The notes under the pieces are model-generated. The model had not been told where the DNA came from, ran no database searches, and was given only the letters and a program-made list of their open reading frames with translations. A stretch of DNA of 64,000 nucleotides from Sycobia sp. Sy_11 (taxonomy: Eukaryota; Arthropoda; Insecta; Hymenoptera; Epichrysomallidae): positions 682,001 to 746,000 of the forward strand of contig JACCIC010000187.1 in the NCBI GenBank assembly GCA_018907035.1. The letters run 5' to 3'. Of this stretch, positions 37,392-50,091 are shown piece after piece (position 1 is the first letter of the stretch; every line of letters starts with the position of its first letter). The translations under genes and the position numbers were made by a program.

Positions 37392-37910
37392 GTAAGTAAA
37401 TAAATATTTTATCGTCCAACATTGTGATATAACTTTATTATTGATTTTTTGTAGATTTTCCTATGTAGATTTTCAGACGCTTCTGATCTTCGATGGGTCG
37501 CCCGCAAAATTCTGATCATTTTTTACGTACTAGAAATTAATTTTTTGCGTCAGTATATAGTTACAGTAGGTTTTTAACTTTATATTCAATGATTGTTTTA
37601 ATAAATTGGACAACTTTAAATAGAGGTAAACAAATAAAACTTAATTTAAAAATATATATACTGTGTCTTTAAAATTTCCAGCTTGAATAATGTCAATAAA
37701 AAAAAAAAATAAAAAAAATAAAACAAAAAAAAACAAGACGCAAACGAGCTCCATTCATCGTATCAACAAAACAAGCAGACGGGCATATATAGGTACGCGC
37801 ATATATATGTACGCTCGCGCGTCCGCGACCTTTGATCCGGAAACTTCCTTTTGATGTAGCGGGCTCGGCGAAGCTCTTATAAAACCGCGCGCGCGATACC
37901 CCCGCCCACA

Positions 37911-37937
37911 CTCTCTCTCTCTCTCTCTCTCTCTCTC
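37911..37937. repeat. (CT)n microsatellite
   Basis: About 13 units. It is the first array of the 37.9-38.6 kb cluster. Confidence 0.95.
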
Positions 37938-38125
37938 CTCCCGCTCCCATATTATAACCTGCAGCGTGTCTCGCCGCTATAAGCGCTGAAGTATGCGCTT
38001 ACTCCTCCCAACCTCCACTCCTCTCCTCTCTCACTCTCTCCTACGTTCTGTACTGCACGCTGCAGCTCCCTCACCTCTTTATCTCCCTCGCCGTCTTACC
38101 CGACGGCTTTTTTATCTCTCTGACC

Positions 38126-38126
<1 letters not shown>

Positions 38127-38157
<31 letters not shown>
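38127..38157. repeat. (CT)n microsatellite
   Basis: About 15 pure units. Confidence 0.95.
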
Positions 38158-38159
<2 letters not shown>

Positions 38160-38293
38160 CTCGCGTGAGGGGCGTACACATACACACTTGCCTCCTCGCG
38201 TGCAGGCGGCTCCGCTAAAGAAGATCGATGGCTTCTCGAACGTCGAGTTCGCGATGCACCCGACCACGTTCTGTGCGCGGATGCTGTGTACTT

Positions 38294-38350
<57 letters not shown>
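38294..38350. repeat. Compound (GT)n-(AG)n microsatellite
   Basis: 13-14 GT units abut about 15 AG units with no spacer. Confidence 0.95.
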
Positions 38351-38354
<4 letters not shown>

Positions 38355-38551
38355 AAGGCTCCACGTTCCAGCACTTACCCGCTGCATATATGCATACAGT
38401 GACCCGTCGCTCGGCGAAAAATAATAAGGCGGGACTCATGGGGAAGTGAGAGAAGGAGGGAAACTTGCATCCCGTGCACCGGCTGGGGAAAAGACCAGAA
38501 ACTCTTCTCTCGTGGCGCACATACAGTGCGATTACGCCGATTATCATATAC

Positions 38552-38552
<1 letters not shown>

Positions 38553-38612
<60 letters not shown>
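38553..38612. repeat. (AT)n microsatellite
   Basis: About 29 pure units, the longest AT array in the window. Confidence 0.97.
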
Positions 38613-38615
<3 letters not shown>

Positions 38616-38819
38616 GCCGAGCGGACATAAAAGAAACGGCGGTCGCGGCGAGCGCATGCGCTATAATACTCATCTCCTTTCGCGGAATATTATTCGTCCG
38701 AGCGCAATTATAATTGCCGCGCGAGGAAGGAAAGGAGGGAGGAGGGGTCAGTGCACACGCGAGAAGAAGACGCGCGGCAAGCAGCGAGGAAATTATATTT
38801 CTAATTTTTTTAGCTAGAC

Positions 38820-40500
38820 GGTAAATTCTAGAGGATTATAACGATAAACGCATCTTGCTATGGCATCTTTAACACACACACACGTTTATAATTTTATTTC
38901 TCACTATTATACGTGCCGATGAGGTAAATCGGCACGGAGCCGGCTACTGCTTGATTAAGACATTTATATGGTTTCAGTGGTACACTGAATATTGTGTGTA
39001 CGCGCGCGCATGTGTGGTGTGTGTGTGTGTGTACTTATGAAAACAATAAACTAATAAAAATTCATAAAAACAATCAAATAATCAATTAAAAACATACTAG
39101 AAGGACGTGCTGGAATGTATCTTTTATGTTTTCTGTATTATTTTTTTTGTAAACGTGATAGATTTTGAGAATGATCATAGGTTTGAAAGGAAGTGAAGCG
39201 CTAACCATGATCTTTGAGAGATGTTTATTTTTTTATTTCAAATGTGGTCTACATAAATCTTTGCTATTGCTACCCATGTATTCAGTCAGACCCTCTCAAA
39301 TTTTTTCCAAAAATATAGCTTGTATAGTTTGTATATATATATAACAAAATATATGTATTTATAGCCTGCTCTACAATTTTCATTTCAAACATTATTTTCA
39401 ATTTTCAAAATTTACTAAGGTTCTCGCCAACGAAAACCATATTTTCATGACATATTTATGATTTTCAACATTCGAAATTTCGACATTTTGAAATTCCACT
39501 TGTTACTCATTTTAGCTATCGTCTTAGTGATTAATGCTTCAAAATATATCAATTCGATTTCTTTCAGAATTTTTTTTAATTTATTGTTTTTGGAAGTATT
39601 CTCAAATTCTGTTGGTCGTAACATAACACACCTAACGAAAACAGGTTTAAGTAAAGAAATACTACTAAAATTCAATACTGATAAAAAATTGTTTTATATA
39701 GTTTTTAGGTCACTTTGAAGAGTCAATAATTTTCCCAGATTTTTCTGATTTTTCTTCAGTGACATTTTCTTAAAATGATCGTAGGTTAAATATCCGATGG
39801 GAAATGGCAAGATCTTTCAAAAAAATCTGAAATTTATCTGTAGACTCTTTTCTGTACATGCTGTTTTAATGAATTAGACTCGATGGAATGCGACTAGTTT
39901 ATTATGTTTGAAAAAGAATTTTTTTCTGCGAAATGCGGTTGATTTACATTTTTCGATTCGTCCTCATACTTAGAGTGCGTAAATGAGAACGATTTCTGTG
40001 AAAGGTTACTTTATTTGCATCGGTCGATTAGTGTTTATATACATCTTTCGACTTTGTGGTTTGTGTTATTTTTAGAATCAGATCAAAATGATTCTAGTTA
40101 TAAAGCAGACGTTCGCGCGGAATTAAAATTTTCGGGTAAATTGTTTTAGTTTACGCCATAAAATGATCATATTCAATAGCGTATAACTTTTTAAAAATGC
40201 ATCCACATTAAAAAAAAAAGCTTACCGATAAATTTTAGATCTTTCCATTTTCGTTTTAATACTGTGCCTATGACGATTGTAAAAATAAATATAAGTATTA
40301 AATCTCAAATAATTCAAATGATCATGACCGCTTTACAACCGTAAGGAAATATAAACGACAACTGAAAAGCGAGGAAATGTAATAGACAACTTTTATGTCA
40401 AGTTAAATGGACCCGAAGTATCTTTAGATGAAAAAAGACTTAAAAAAAAAAATGGAAAAATTATCGAAGGTTACAATAAACAGACTTAGAGAATAGGCGT
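38820..40500. other. AT-rich non-coding
   Basis: A short (GT)n lies near 39012-39031. Overlapping opposite frames at 39445-39718 are unrecognised. Confidence 0.45.
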
Positions 40501-40808
40501 AGCAGTGAATTGAACAAAGATACGAGGCAGAGGATGGAGTCAATCGAACTGGCATTCGCATTTTCTCCCTCTGTTTTTTTCGTCTGTTCTTCCCCTTCTG
40601 CTTTTATTTTTATTTTTTGCTGCTTTTCCCCGCCCCCGTCCCCGTCGACGTCGTCGATTAGGGAATGCAGAAGGTCTCGAAATGGGCCGCGCGCACTGAA
40701 ATTCCCGCGTCGACCGATGCGGGGGCCCCATTTAAATTCCGTCTAATTAAATAAAGAGATTACGGTTATTATTGCGCGCTCTTTTTTTCTTCTCTCTTCT
40801 CTTCTCTC

Positions 40809-40836
40809 CTTCTTCTTCTTCTTCTTCTTCTTCTTC
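40809..40836. repeat. (TTC)n microsatellite
   Basis: About 9 units within a pyrimidine-rich stretch. Confidence 0.93.
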
Positions 40837-40957
40837 GTTTCTCCTCTGTTATCTTTTCTTTTTTAAGGGAACGAGGATCAGCCGAGATTATTTTAATAAC
40901 GAAGCCGATTAGAAGGGATTGAATCGTATGTGATTATTTCCACTGTGCACGTGTATT

Positions 40958-40972
<15 letters not shown>

Positions 40973-41004
<32 letters not shown>

Positions 41005-41032
41005 GCGTGTATGTATGTATGTATGTATGTAT
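40973..41032. repeat. (AT)n then (TGTA)n tract
   Basis: 14 AT units followed by TGTA tetranucleotide units. Confidence 0.93.
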
Positions 41033-42489
41033 AGGTATATATATAAGCTCGAGTTAATAAGTCGGCGTGGCGAAAGGCACGATGTCGCTTGCTTTTTTAA
41101 ATTATACGACGCGTATAGCCCATAAACCTTTGGATACGGAGGGTTTAATAATACTTTTTTCGGTCGAACGTAAGAAGTATGGATACTATAAAGGACGTTA
41201 AAAATTAAGTACGCTTTTAAGAAATTTTTTCGTTTTCTTCTTTCGTGTTATATGAACACAAAAAGAAACTAATTGATTCGCAGATTTTATTATTTACATA
41301 GACGTTTGATTGGGTAAACTAATTAACAATTGAAATGAATTTATTTTTATTTGAGAAATGGTTGGCTACGAAAATTTTTTGCGAACATTTTTTTAATTCG
41401 CTGTGCGACTTGCGAATTTAAAAATTACAATGTTTTGCCCGACTGAACGTCTACGAAAGCACGTAAATTTTACATTTTTCATTTCTTTGCGAGTGAGATC
41501 ATAAGTATTATATAACATAAGACAATAAATAATATAAATACAAATAAATAAAATAAAAATTATCGAGTTCATTTCTGATGCAAATGTCATGCTAACTCAT
41601 GATATTTTGTTTGAAAATGTGAAAGCTTTCTGGGAATTATTACGCCTGGCAATATTATGGATTTCTCATTGTCCTTTATCATTATAGTCAATCACTAAAC
41701 ATAATTATTTCAAATTATTCTTCATTATATATAAATATGGTAGACAATTATATTCACGTTGTCATCAATACGATCTGAAATAATCTAAAATTCCTATATC
41801 AATATTGACACTGTTGAAACATTTATAGTTTTTCAACATTGCAATTATCGCAAATTTCTGTCTTTTCATAATAATAGAAATAATAATTTTTGCAACAATT
41901 TGCAATTCGCAACAATTGTCGCAATTCTAAATCTCGACATTATTGCTCAAAAAGAAGAAAAAAAAACAATTTTTCTTTTAAGTGGTCGATTTTCCAAAAA
42001 TTGAACGTTAATTCATTATCTAGAAAATACGTTGAATTAAATTATTAATCCGAAATTCTCGTAAATTGCGAAGCCGTAAATGTCGAAATTAAAATATTAA
42101 ATCCCCGTTAAATTACAAAGGAGTATAAGTTTTCGCCATAAAAGCAAAAATAAATTGTCAAAACCCAGTGGCGGAATGGCGGTGGCGCTTCATAAATCGC
42201 CAATCCCCCTCCCAAGGAAGGAAAAGTCGCACGAACTTTCTTTTGCGCCACCCCCGCCCCTCCACCCTCATTCTCCCTCTCTTGCTCCTAAATCCCTTCT
42301 CTCGATTTTTCCGTTTCTCTCTTCCTTATGCGCTCTCTTTACTCCCTATCTTATCCCCTTTCTTCTTCTGGTATACTATCTCATTATGCTTCAACTTTCT
42401 ATACACGCACAAGTAAATGCCGGATGGATTGTCGCTTTGAGCTGCGTGGGGATGGAGAGGGGATGTCTCAAAAGGGCGCTTTAAAAAGT

Positions 42490-44120
42490 TTAAAAGCAAG
42501 TGGTTTTCCCTGTCATTTCGGATACTGCTGGAAAAATTTTATTACATGGCCTTTGGCATAAATTCACTGAAAGCATCCGAGACTTTCGCAAATATATACC
42601 TTTGCTTCGCCAACGCTATAATCGCAACTGTATTGCATTAGCTTTGAATTGCAAAAATAGGTGTCAGAACTGGCCATCGAAATATCGCATTTCAACTAAA
42701 CTAATTTTTTTTATTCTAATACATAAAGGATCTAATTTTGGAAGAAAAAGTTCGTTATTTCACAAAAATCCTTATTAACTTTTAGTTATTAGCATTAGTT
42801 TTTAGTAATCCGTAGGATGCATTAGTTACGCCGCTTTCAAGAAGAGTTTTATCCATCTATATTAACATTTTTTTTAAAAATATTTTATTGTTTTACAATT
42901 TTTTTACAATTATAATTTCTTTTAATAAGATCTGTTTCAAAATTATTACCTAAAGATTTTTTGTATTTTTTTTGCATCGAAATTTTTATTCAAAATGAAT
43001 GGTATACAAAATCAAATAATACAACCTCTAAATCAATTTCTTTGTTGAAAGAAAAAATAGTGTAACCTGTTCTTTTTTTCTATTGGATAATTTTTTCATC
43101 GAAGTACACCGACTTCTAAAAGGTTCTTTGAAAATCAACAAACTATGAATAAAAATTGGCTTTCTAATTGGCTTTCTAATTCAATCTTTAATTGTTAACC
43201 TTTACAGGGTTGAGATTTTTATAATTAGTTATATTCTTAACTTTTATTTATTTTCTTTTCTTAATTTTTTTTTTATTTTCCATTAAATTTTCTATTTTTT
43301 AGATAAACATATTTTCCAGAATATTTTCAAACTTATAGATCAGAGTATGTAACAATTATCTGAGAAGCAAAAAAATTCTAATAGATCGATATTACAAATT
43401 AGAATTTATGACTTTGATTTTGAGATTAGAAAAATTGGATCATACGATGCACAACTTGGATTGTAGATTTGAATTCTCTATAATTTTTAACATAGTGAAT
43501 TATACTTGTAAGGAACTATTGAAAAATTCGTTTAAAAAACTTTGAAAAATTCGCTATATGACGTGATTCCTGCCCTCTATAGGTTAATTGATGTAAATCT
43601 AATAATTTATTAATCATGAAAATGTTCTATATTTTCGACGAGAAATCCATCTGCGCAATTGCTATTAAAATTTCTAGCCAATCGAAAAAAACTGCATTTC
43701 TACCAGAATTCTTGTTGGAGATTATTTTTTAATGGCTCATATATCGATTAAGCGAATAAAAGAGAAACTAAAAAAAAGAGAATTCCCAAGTAATCATTGT
43801 CCATATATATAACGTTGAAGTTCTCAAGATCTAACCCAAGATTAGCTTCAGGCATCTGCGAAGAAAAATCATAAATCGTTAATACTTTGGTTCTTCCAAA
43901 AACGAAGACTTACACCATTTGATCGGTCGCACTGATATTTTTGGATCCCCCTTAAAAAAAGAATGAAATTACCGATCCATGTCAAATTGCCAGATATTTA
44001 ACAATATAAAATAGCTCATAGTAGAATGAATCACTTTCTCGTTTGATTAACTGAAATCTGTTGCACTGAAAAGAAGTTGCAGCGTTATCTAAGTTAGAAA
44101 AATAAATAAATGTAAAGCTG
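42490..44120. other. AT-rich; unidentified 42.5-42.78 kb frame
   Basis: A 92-codon open frame at 42500-42778 looks less low-complexity than most but has no ATG near its start and no recognised family. The rest holds nothing supported. Confidence 0.3.
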
Positions 44121-44440
44121 CAGTATATTGGAGGAGTTCTCGAGTAATTTCGAATTCTCGGTTAAAAGTGCCCTTTTCAAAGTGAAAGTCCGCACTGTAT
44201 GCATACCGGTTTAAAGGCTGCTCACGCAGCCACATCGGTCTCCTTATGTCGCACTTTCGAGGCAGTTGCCCGATCTTTGATCTCCCGCAAAGTAGTTCTT
44301 TTTGGATGTAATATTCTTTTCAAATTTCAAAAGATACTGCAAAGTCCTCTTCCGCTAAGTATCGTAAAGCCTTCCATTCCTCCTACGTTTCGATCTCCAT
44401 CTCATCTATCGAGTCAAAACGATGTCTAGGTAATGGTCTC

Positions 44441-44600
44441 TTAGAACATAGATCTCATTTCGGCGAACTGATCACGAATTTCGAGTGCGGCGTGTAATGA
44501 CGCATTATCGTCATACAAAAACCAGGACCAATCACAAATCCGATCTTTTTGGCGGACAGTATTGCAAACACCACGCACAACACCTAAAGAGCATTTTTTG
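44441..44600 (-). pseudogene. Mariner transposase fragment, second catalytic block
   Basis: The frame reads LGVVRGVCNTVRQK, then WSWFLYDDNASLHAAL and IRDQFAE. This matches mariner text around the second catalytic Asp (HDNAPxH). The Asp is kept, but His before it is replaced by Asp. The frame stops at 44441, and the PPYSPDLAPxD block that should follow is absent. Confidence 0.8.
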
Positions 44601-44602
44601 TA

Positions 44603-45342
44603 TTGGCAAAAATAGCGTCCATCGTAGACACGAGGGTGCCACTGCATCAAAACAAAAATGGCAGCTATGGCAGGTCCAATACGATAGTACAGAATGTATA
44701 TGAAGTGAACTTGTGTTTTAAATTATAAAACAGATGTTTGCATTTAAAATATTTGGTCAAATGTTGTATTATCTTCTATAATCCCATAGTATATTAAATG
44801 TCATATAATTGTTTTTTTTATTAAACTCATCGTGTAATAAACAGAAATCTAATAAAAATAATCTTTTAAATAGATTTAGTTTTCGGAATAATTGTTATAC
44901 GTGTATTTTGTTTGGAATCATAAATATCCGAACAGTTGTAAAAAACTGTTTTCTTATAGCATTTAATTTTTATTATTTTGGTTCACTCTTTACGATTGCT
45001 TGCTATTTACATATCACAAAATTAATTTTAGAAGTTTCAGATTTAGGCATACAATGAAAACTTAAAGTACTATTAAAATTTTTATAAAAATTCAAGTTCA
45101 TTACAACAATATCTCCTTGTAAAAGCATTTCTATATTATACGGAGAACTCCATGATGTTTTTTTTACAGTCGGAACACTTTTTATGCTTTCCTTTGATGT
45201 ATTATGGTAATAGTCAGTTTTTAAAAGGAAATTTTTCCTAATCTAAGCAACGATTTCGCGTACATCTGTAACGCCCGTGGCTGCGATCTTTTAGTTCTCC
45301 ACACTACCGATAGTATATCACATATTATCTTCAAGTTGCCAA
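44603..45342. mobile_element. 740 bp TA-flanked insertion inside the mariner (MITE-like)
   Basis: The insert begins TTGGCAA and ends TTGCCAA, an inverted repeat, and is bracketed by TA at 44601-44602 and 45343-45344. Tc1/mariner-superfamily elements duplicate TA on insertion. Subterminal sequences near 44620 and near 45270 are also similar in inverted orientation. The interior is AT-rich with no transposase recognised, so it is probably non-autonomous. Excision of the insert with one TA restores an uninterrupted mariner codon register across the junction. Confidence 0.7.
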
Positions 45343-45350
45343 TACCATTA

Positions 45351-45539
45351 GACAGTTGAGCCGTATGGAAGGAATTCATAATGTACCGCACCACAATAAT
45401 CGAAGAAAATTGTCAACGCGATCTTAATTTTTGACTCCCTTTATCGTGGTTTCTTTTGGGTTCCTCTCAACTTTGTCAAGGTTTTACCCGATTTATCGGC
45501 TGTGTCCAAATTATAGGCATAGATCCAAGTCTCCTCTCC
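45351..45539 (-). pseudogene. Mariner transposase fragment, first half of catalytic domain
   Basis: 63 codons run from GEETW to GSTV with a single TAA at codon 33. They follow the mariner pattern GDETW...KKPR...SKIKxxLTxFFDYxGxVHxEFLPxGxTV very closely. The first catalytic residue, Asp in GDETW, is Glu here. Upstream on the same strand the N-terminal half is present but frameshifted. Confidence 0.85.
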
Positions 45540-46496
45540 CGCAATTACGCATTTACTCTTTTCTCGATAGTCGGAAATCGTTGTGTGCTACAATTCAAAA
45601 ACGGAATACTGGTTTTCCATGAAATGGAACGTTCTTGTCACCAATCGACTTCTCACTTTTCTAAAGCTCAAACAGTCGCTCAAAATGGTTTTCACCAACT
45701 GTCAATAGAAAATTTTTAAGCACTCATTCTCTCATTTTCTCGATGCGTACAGCTCGCCAGTCGATGTTGATGGTGATGGTATTCCGGGCCGCATCCCCTC
45801 TTCAACACTTTCTCGACCCTCTTTGTGTATTTTGCTGCTTTTTTTTGCAAAAAACTTTAATGGTACCGGCGGCGAAAATTGCATTCCCCGCGGACGTTTT
45901 AAAGGAACCACCTTGTAGAATCGATACGATAAAAAATGAAAAATTCGCTTTTAACAGCATTTACAAAACAACGCGTATCTCAAACACAAAGGAATATGTC
46001 GGTGTCAGTGACAATAGTGACAGCTTATCGATAAAAACACGTGTACCCACATTGGAATACCACAAAAATTTTCATTCAAATATCGTGAAATTTTTAACCT
46101 ACGGTATTTTACATACATATATAATCTAGACTACGCTCGATAACTCTTCAGCGAGGCGCCTTTGACATTCAATAGCTTTTATAACGGTTTTACGTGTACG
46201 CGAATATAGGTATTGTATAGGTATAAGCACGTGCGTGTAAAAGCGAATCTCCCCGCGCCGCGCAGGACGTCCTCTCCCAGCAGCGTGTCTCGCGCACTCG
46301 GGCTGACGATATAACGTTGCGCGGGCAAAATCGTTATCGCCCCCGGGCACCGATTGTGTTATATATTATAAATATATACCATTATCCCATTGTGTACCGA
46401 TCGCTCGTGTATACATATGCATTGACGCTTATATAGACTCGGCCGCCGCGCGGCGGACTGTAGAAGAAAACCGGCGGATCCAAATCTTGGAAACTT

Positions 46497-46500
<4 letters not shown>

Positions 46501-46541
<41 letters not shown>
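46501..46541. repeat. (AT)n microsatellite
   Basis: About 20 pure units. Confidence 0.96.
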
Positions 46542-46544
<3 letters not shown>

Positions 46545-46728
46545 GTGTGTACGTACGCGCACACATACCATATGACTGTAGTTCCGCTCCCGCGCACGAG
46601 TTTTTCTGTCCTCGCCGCTACATATATAATAACGCGCGATCCTCGGCTGCTGCACAGCGCGAGATGCGCTGAGATTGCGTGTATATTTATATTAAGAAGC
46701 GAAGCAGATGAGGAGGAAGATGTATAGG

Positions 46729-46750
46729 CACACACACGCGCGCGCGCGCG
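46729..46750. repeat. (CA)n-(CG)n alternating run
   Basis: CA units merge into seven CG units. This is a strong Z-DNA-type sequence, and CG repeats are rare in methylating genomes. Confidence 0.85.
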
Positions 46751-47929
46751 ATGGAAAAGTGGCGATTCGTAGCTGATGCGTCAGAAGCGCGCGTCGTAGA
46801 TGTGAGATATTGATATAGGGAGCAAACGAGTGACGAATAAATAGCTGGGGGATGAGAGACTCCGCGTATTTACGTTAAATACGTTCGCATGTGCGCGCGT
46901 GCATACGTTTATTACAAGTAATTTCATTTTACAGTTATCGAACCGTATACAGATGATCATTTTGATAGAAGAACGAAGATCGAAGTTTATGTAAATATAC
47001 ATCATATACACGCACTCGAGTGCTTGCGCACAAGTTCACACGAACAATTCTCATTCTGTAATTTTAAAGCGAGCCGCCCGATGAGGTTTTCTATATGGCT
47101 GAAAGCGTCGATATATTTAAAATATATGTTTGAAATATAGGGAATATAATTATTAGAAGCGCGTACTGAGTTTATAAAACGAAATCATTTAACGTCGCCA
47201 AAACGAAATTTGAAATAAAAACTTTTTTTTTATTATAAAATTGATTTGTATATTGATATGATATATAATATTGATGTATAAATGATATATAAAAAATATG
47301 TATAAAAAAAAAGTTATAAAATTTGTTCTAATTTTAAGGAAAAAAAGTAAGCTGAAATTACTGATGCATAGTTAATAATTGTATTGATATATAAATTAAT
47401 GTAATTGATTCGCATATAAATAGATCAATCCTTACAGAAATCGACAAGGAACCAATAGTGTTAAATTATTTTATTTCAAGAAATTCAGTAGACACGACCT
47501 TGACCCATAGTAATGAAGCCTTTAATACATTCTGTACGAGTAGAAGAATTTCATGTTCCAAACTTGTAATTCAGCCAATTTTCCTAATATTTGAAGATAT
47601 TTTGTCATCCCATCTCTCTATGTAAGTGTAGATTTAATTTTCTTTTTCTATACAATATAGATTTAAAAAACCACTTTTCTGAAGAACTGACGGAAAATTA
47701 AAAAAAAAAGAAGAAGCAAAAAAGATAAACTCGACATGCTTCGGAACATCAAATTCTCCTCGACAACGTCCCGACGTCCATTTTGGGAATTAGAAATTAT
47801 TGAATTTCCTCGAAAGTATACGGGAGGCACCATTCAAAGATATACAAACGGGGCGGGAGAAGGAGTGGAGAAAAAAGGAAATCCCGCAGAATACAGCTGC
47901 CACCCCGCTCGAACAAACAGAGTTATAAG

Positions 47930-47930
<1 letters not shown>

Positions 47931-47988
<58 letters not shown>
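47931..47988. repeat. (AT)n microsatellite
   Basis: About 29 pure units. Confidence 0.97.
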
Positions 47989-47989
<1 letters not shown>

Positions 47990-48411
47990 TTCTGCACTCG
48001 GTCACTGTCAAATGCACGCTCCAGCCGTAAGATATCCCCGTGCTCGGCTCGCCTCTTCAGTCCCTCGCTCCGCGCGCGCGGAGGGATATAAATTTTGCGC
48101 TGTCGCGCAACTTGACGAAAAACCCTCCCCACGCGAAAATTGTTAATCGATGAAGTTTCCATTGTCCCGTGAAATTATTATTGCGGAATTGTCGTGTAAA
48201 TTTGTCAAGGATACCTCGAATGAATGAGATAATGGCCCTTAGTTTTTTTTTTATTAAATATGAAATATTTTTCATTTAAATAATGGATTTATCGAGGTTT
48301 TTTATATTTATCCGATTGCATGGTTCGATGATCGCGCGTGTCGTTGTAAATTCTCAATTGTAATTATATGTCATTTTTACAATTGCCATGTAGATTTTCC
48401 TTATTATAGCA

Positions 48412-48412
<1 letters not shown>

Positions 48413-48471
<59 letters not shown>
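48413..48471. repeat. (TTA)n microsatellite
   Basis: About 19 pure trinucleotide units. Confidence 0.97.
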
Positions 48472-48472
<1 letters not shown>

Positions 48473-50061
48473 AGTCCTCAATTGTTATGCAAACCATATT
48501 GACAACAAAAGAATATTTTAAGGGAAGAACCCATCAAAAAACCAATTATACCACTAATCGATAAAAAATACCCTTTAAATGTATAAAAAATAAAACACTA
48601 TATTCATTATGTTAGTCGATTAAACTTGTTGCGCTTCTTTAATTTATAGTGCAGATGCGGTAATGAATTTTATAGTTCTTGATTGTGTCACTGCTGATTC
48701 ATTTATTACATGTTTTTAACCTTTAAAACTGCTTCTCATGTACTAGAAATATCTTGTTTTTTTCTGTAATATTTTTTTCAACAACTATAAATGAATAAAA
48801 GTGTATTGGACGATAACAACACCTTTGTTTTAATGAAATCATTTAAAACGTAAATTTTCAAGAATTCCCTATTTTTTTATTTAACATCTTTAACACTGTA
48901 TATAAATTTAATTTAGAAGACATAATAGCATCTCAACGGGTAGTTTCATCAAAAAATATTTTCATTGTATTTTTGGTTTATCTGAATAATGTTTGAGCTA
49001 TACCTCGCGGCATGTGATGAACGAATCATTTTGAAAAAAACGAGTTATAAAATTAATGCAATAAAATTTTTTTGTTTTCGTAACACTCAAGCCGCAAAAT
49101 GAGAACCGATTGTTGGAAATTCCTGAAGTAAACAAAACTCAATTTGTTATAGAAATGATGTTTTCTTGCACGAATCCTGCTTGATGCAAGAGTAATGAAT
49201 TAATTCAAGAAGAGTAATTCAAGTAAATGTACATACGTAATGTATTTTTAATCTCTGAAAATATGAATAAAATATATTTTTAATTTATATATAAAATTAT
49301 ATTATGTAGCTAAAAGTTTATCGTTAGCTTTATATTTTTAAATCATAATTCATAAATATTTCCCGAATTATTGTCTAAAAATAGTTCTATGTTCAATGAA
49401 CCTGAGAGCTGTATTAAAATATAAACCTGTGTTAGTTTCGATTTTTAAACTGATAAAACGATTATAAAGAACAAGATTCGGACTTGCAAGGTAAATAAGA
49501 AAAGTCGATAATAAATAATTACTATTGACCAAGAGCTCCAGCGCGATTATATTTCTTATCTTTTTTACGTTCAATTAAAATTAGTTTAAGTTATGGCTGA
49601 GCGCGTTCCACATACATGTGACAGTTTTTGCGCGAAATGCGCGTAATTTCACCTGTTTTGTGTGTGAAGAAAAAATCAGTTATGTACATTTAACAATCAA
49701 ATGATTTAAGATCTCGATTCGATCGTTTTTCTTGCGCAGCGAATAGCAGAAATATGAGCAGGATGATTATACACAAGTGTTTTTAATGGCAATATTAAAG
49801 TTTATTTTCGAATTATATACTTTTAGCTGCAATCGAGACTTTTTGCATACTAATTTTTTTGTTTTGCACAAATCGCGAGTTTTTAATTGTGGAAAAATTT
49901 ATGCTTTATATATCCAAAGACGAGAGGGGATACGAGTGATAACGACGCGTCGCTTTACCAAGTTAGCGAAACACTAAAAATAAAAGTTAATTTTCTCTTG
50001 TGATCATTACTTTCGATATTGTCGAATAGGTCGTAACGTTGATTTTTTTTTTGTTTTTACA

Positions 50062-50091
50062 TCAGTGACCTTAGTTTGAAAGAATAGAAAC
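50062..50091 (+). promoter_or_regulatory. Candidate RNase T2 initiator and short 5' UTR
   Basis: TCAGT at 50062-50066 matches the arthropod initiator. It would place +1 at A50064 and leave a 28 nt leader before the ATG. No TATA box is evident about 30 bp upstream. A five-base initiator match is common by chance, so this rests mainly on its position. Confidence 0.3.

Larger units (their letters stand above)
40510..42490. other. Pyrimidine-rich then AT-rich non-coding
   Basis: T/C-rich tracts at 40560-40640 and (TTC)n at 40809-40836, then AT-rich. C/T-rich again at 42230-42370, which explains the long frames there. Confidence 0.4.
44130..45995 (-). mobile_element. Degenerate mariner element, split by a nested insertion
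   Basis: A decayed mariner transposon read right to left. The linker typical of the N-terminal DNA-binding half (GRP/STST-like) is seen near 45740-45791. The start of the catalytic domain, GEETWIYAYN, is at 45539-45510. FFDYCGAVHYEFLP follows on the way to 45351. The second catalytic block WFLYDDNASLHAAL lies in 44531-44480. A C-terminal FDSIDE...EEDF motif is near 44400-44330. There are in-frame stops and frameshifts, and the segment carrying the third catalytic Asp is missing, so it is inactive. Possible degenerate terminal repeats share a GTTAAAAG core near 44161 and, inverted, near 45970; the outer boundaries are approximate. Without the 742 bp insertion the length is about 1.1 kb, near the usual 1.3 kb. 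Confidence 0.8.
46000..47040. other. Mixed, CpG-richer patch with microsatellites
   Basis: CpG-richer at 46240-46350 and 46540-46800. It contains (AT)n at 46501-46541 and an alternating CA/CG run at 46729-46750. No exon was found. Confidence 0.35.
47040..50050. other. AT-rich, upstream of RNase T2
   Basis: AT-rich, with (AT)n at 47931-47988 and (TTA)n at 48413-48471. No exon was recognised. The last 100 bp contain the T-rich sequence before the RNase T2 leader. Confidence 0.45.

Noticed and set aside
38215..38817. Frames of 82-152 codons around 38.2-38.8 kb
   Set aside because: Built from (GT), (AG) and (AT) arrays, read as poly-Ile-Tyr and poly-Arg-Glu.
45431..46129. Plus-strand frames of 63-128 codons
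   Set aside because: Antisense shadows of the decayed mariner transposase and its flank.
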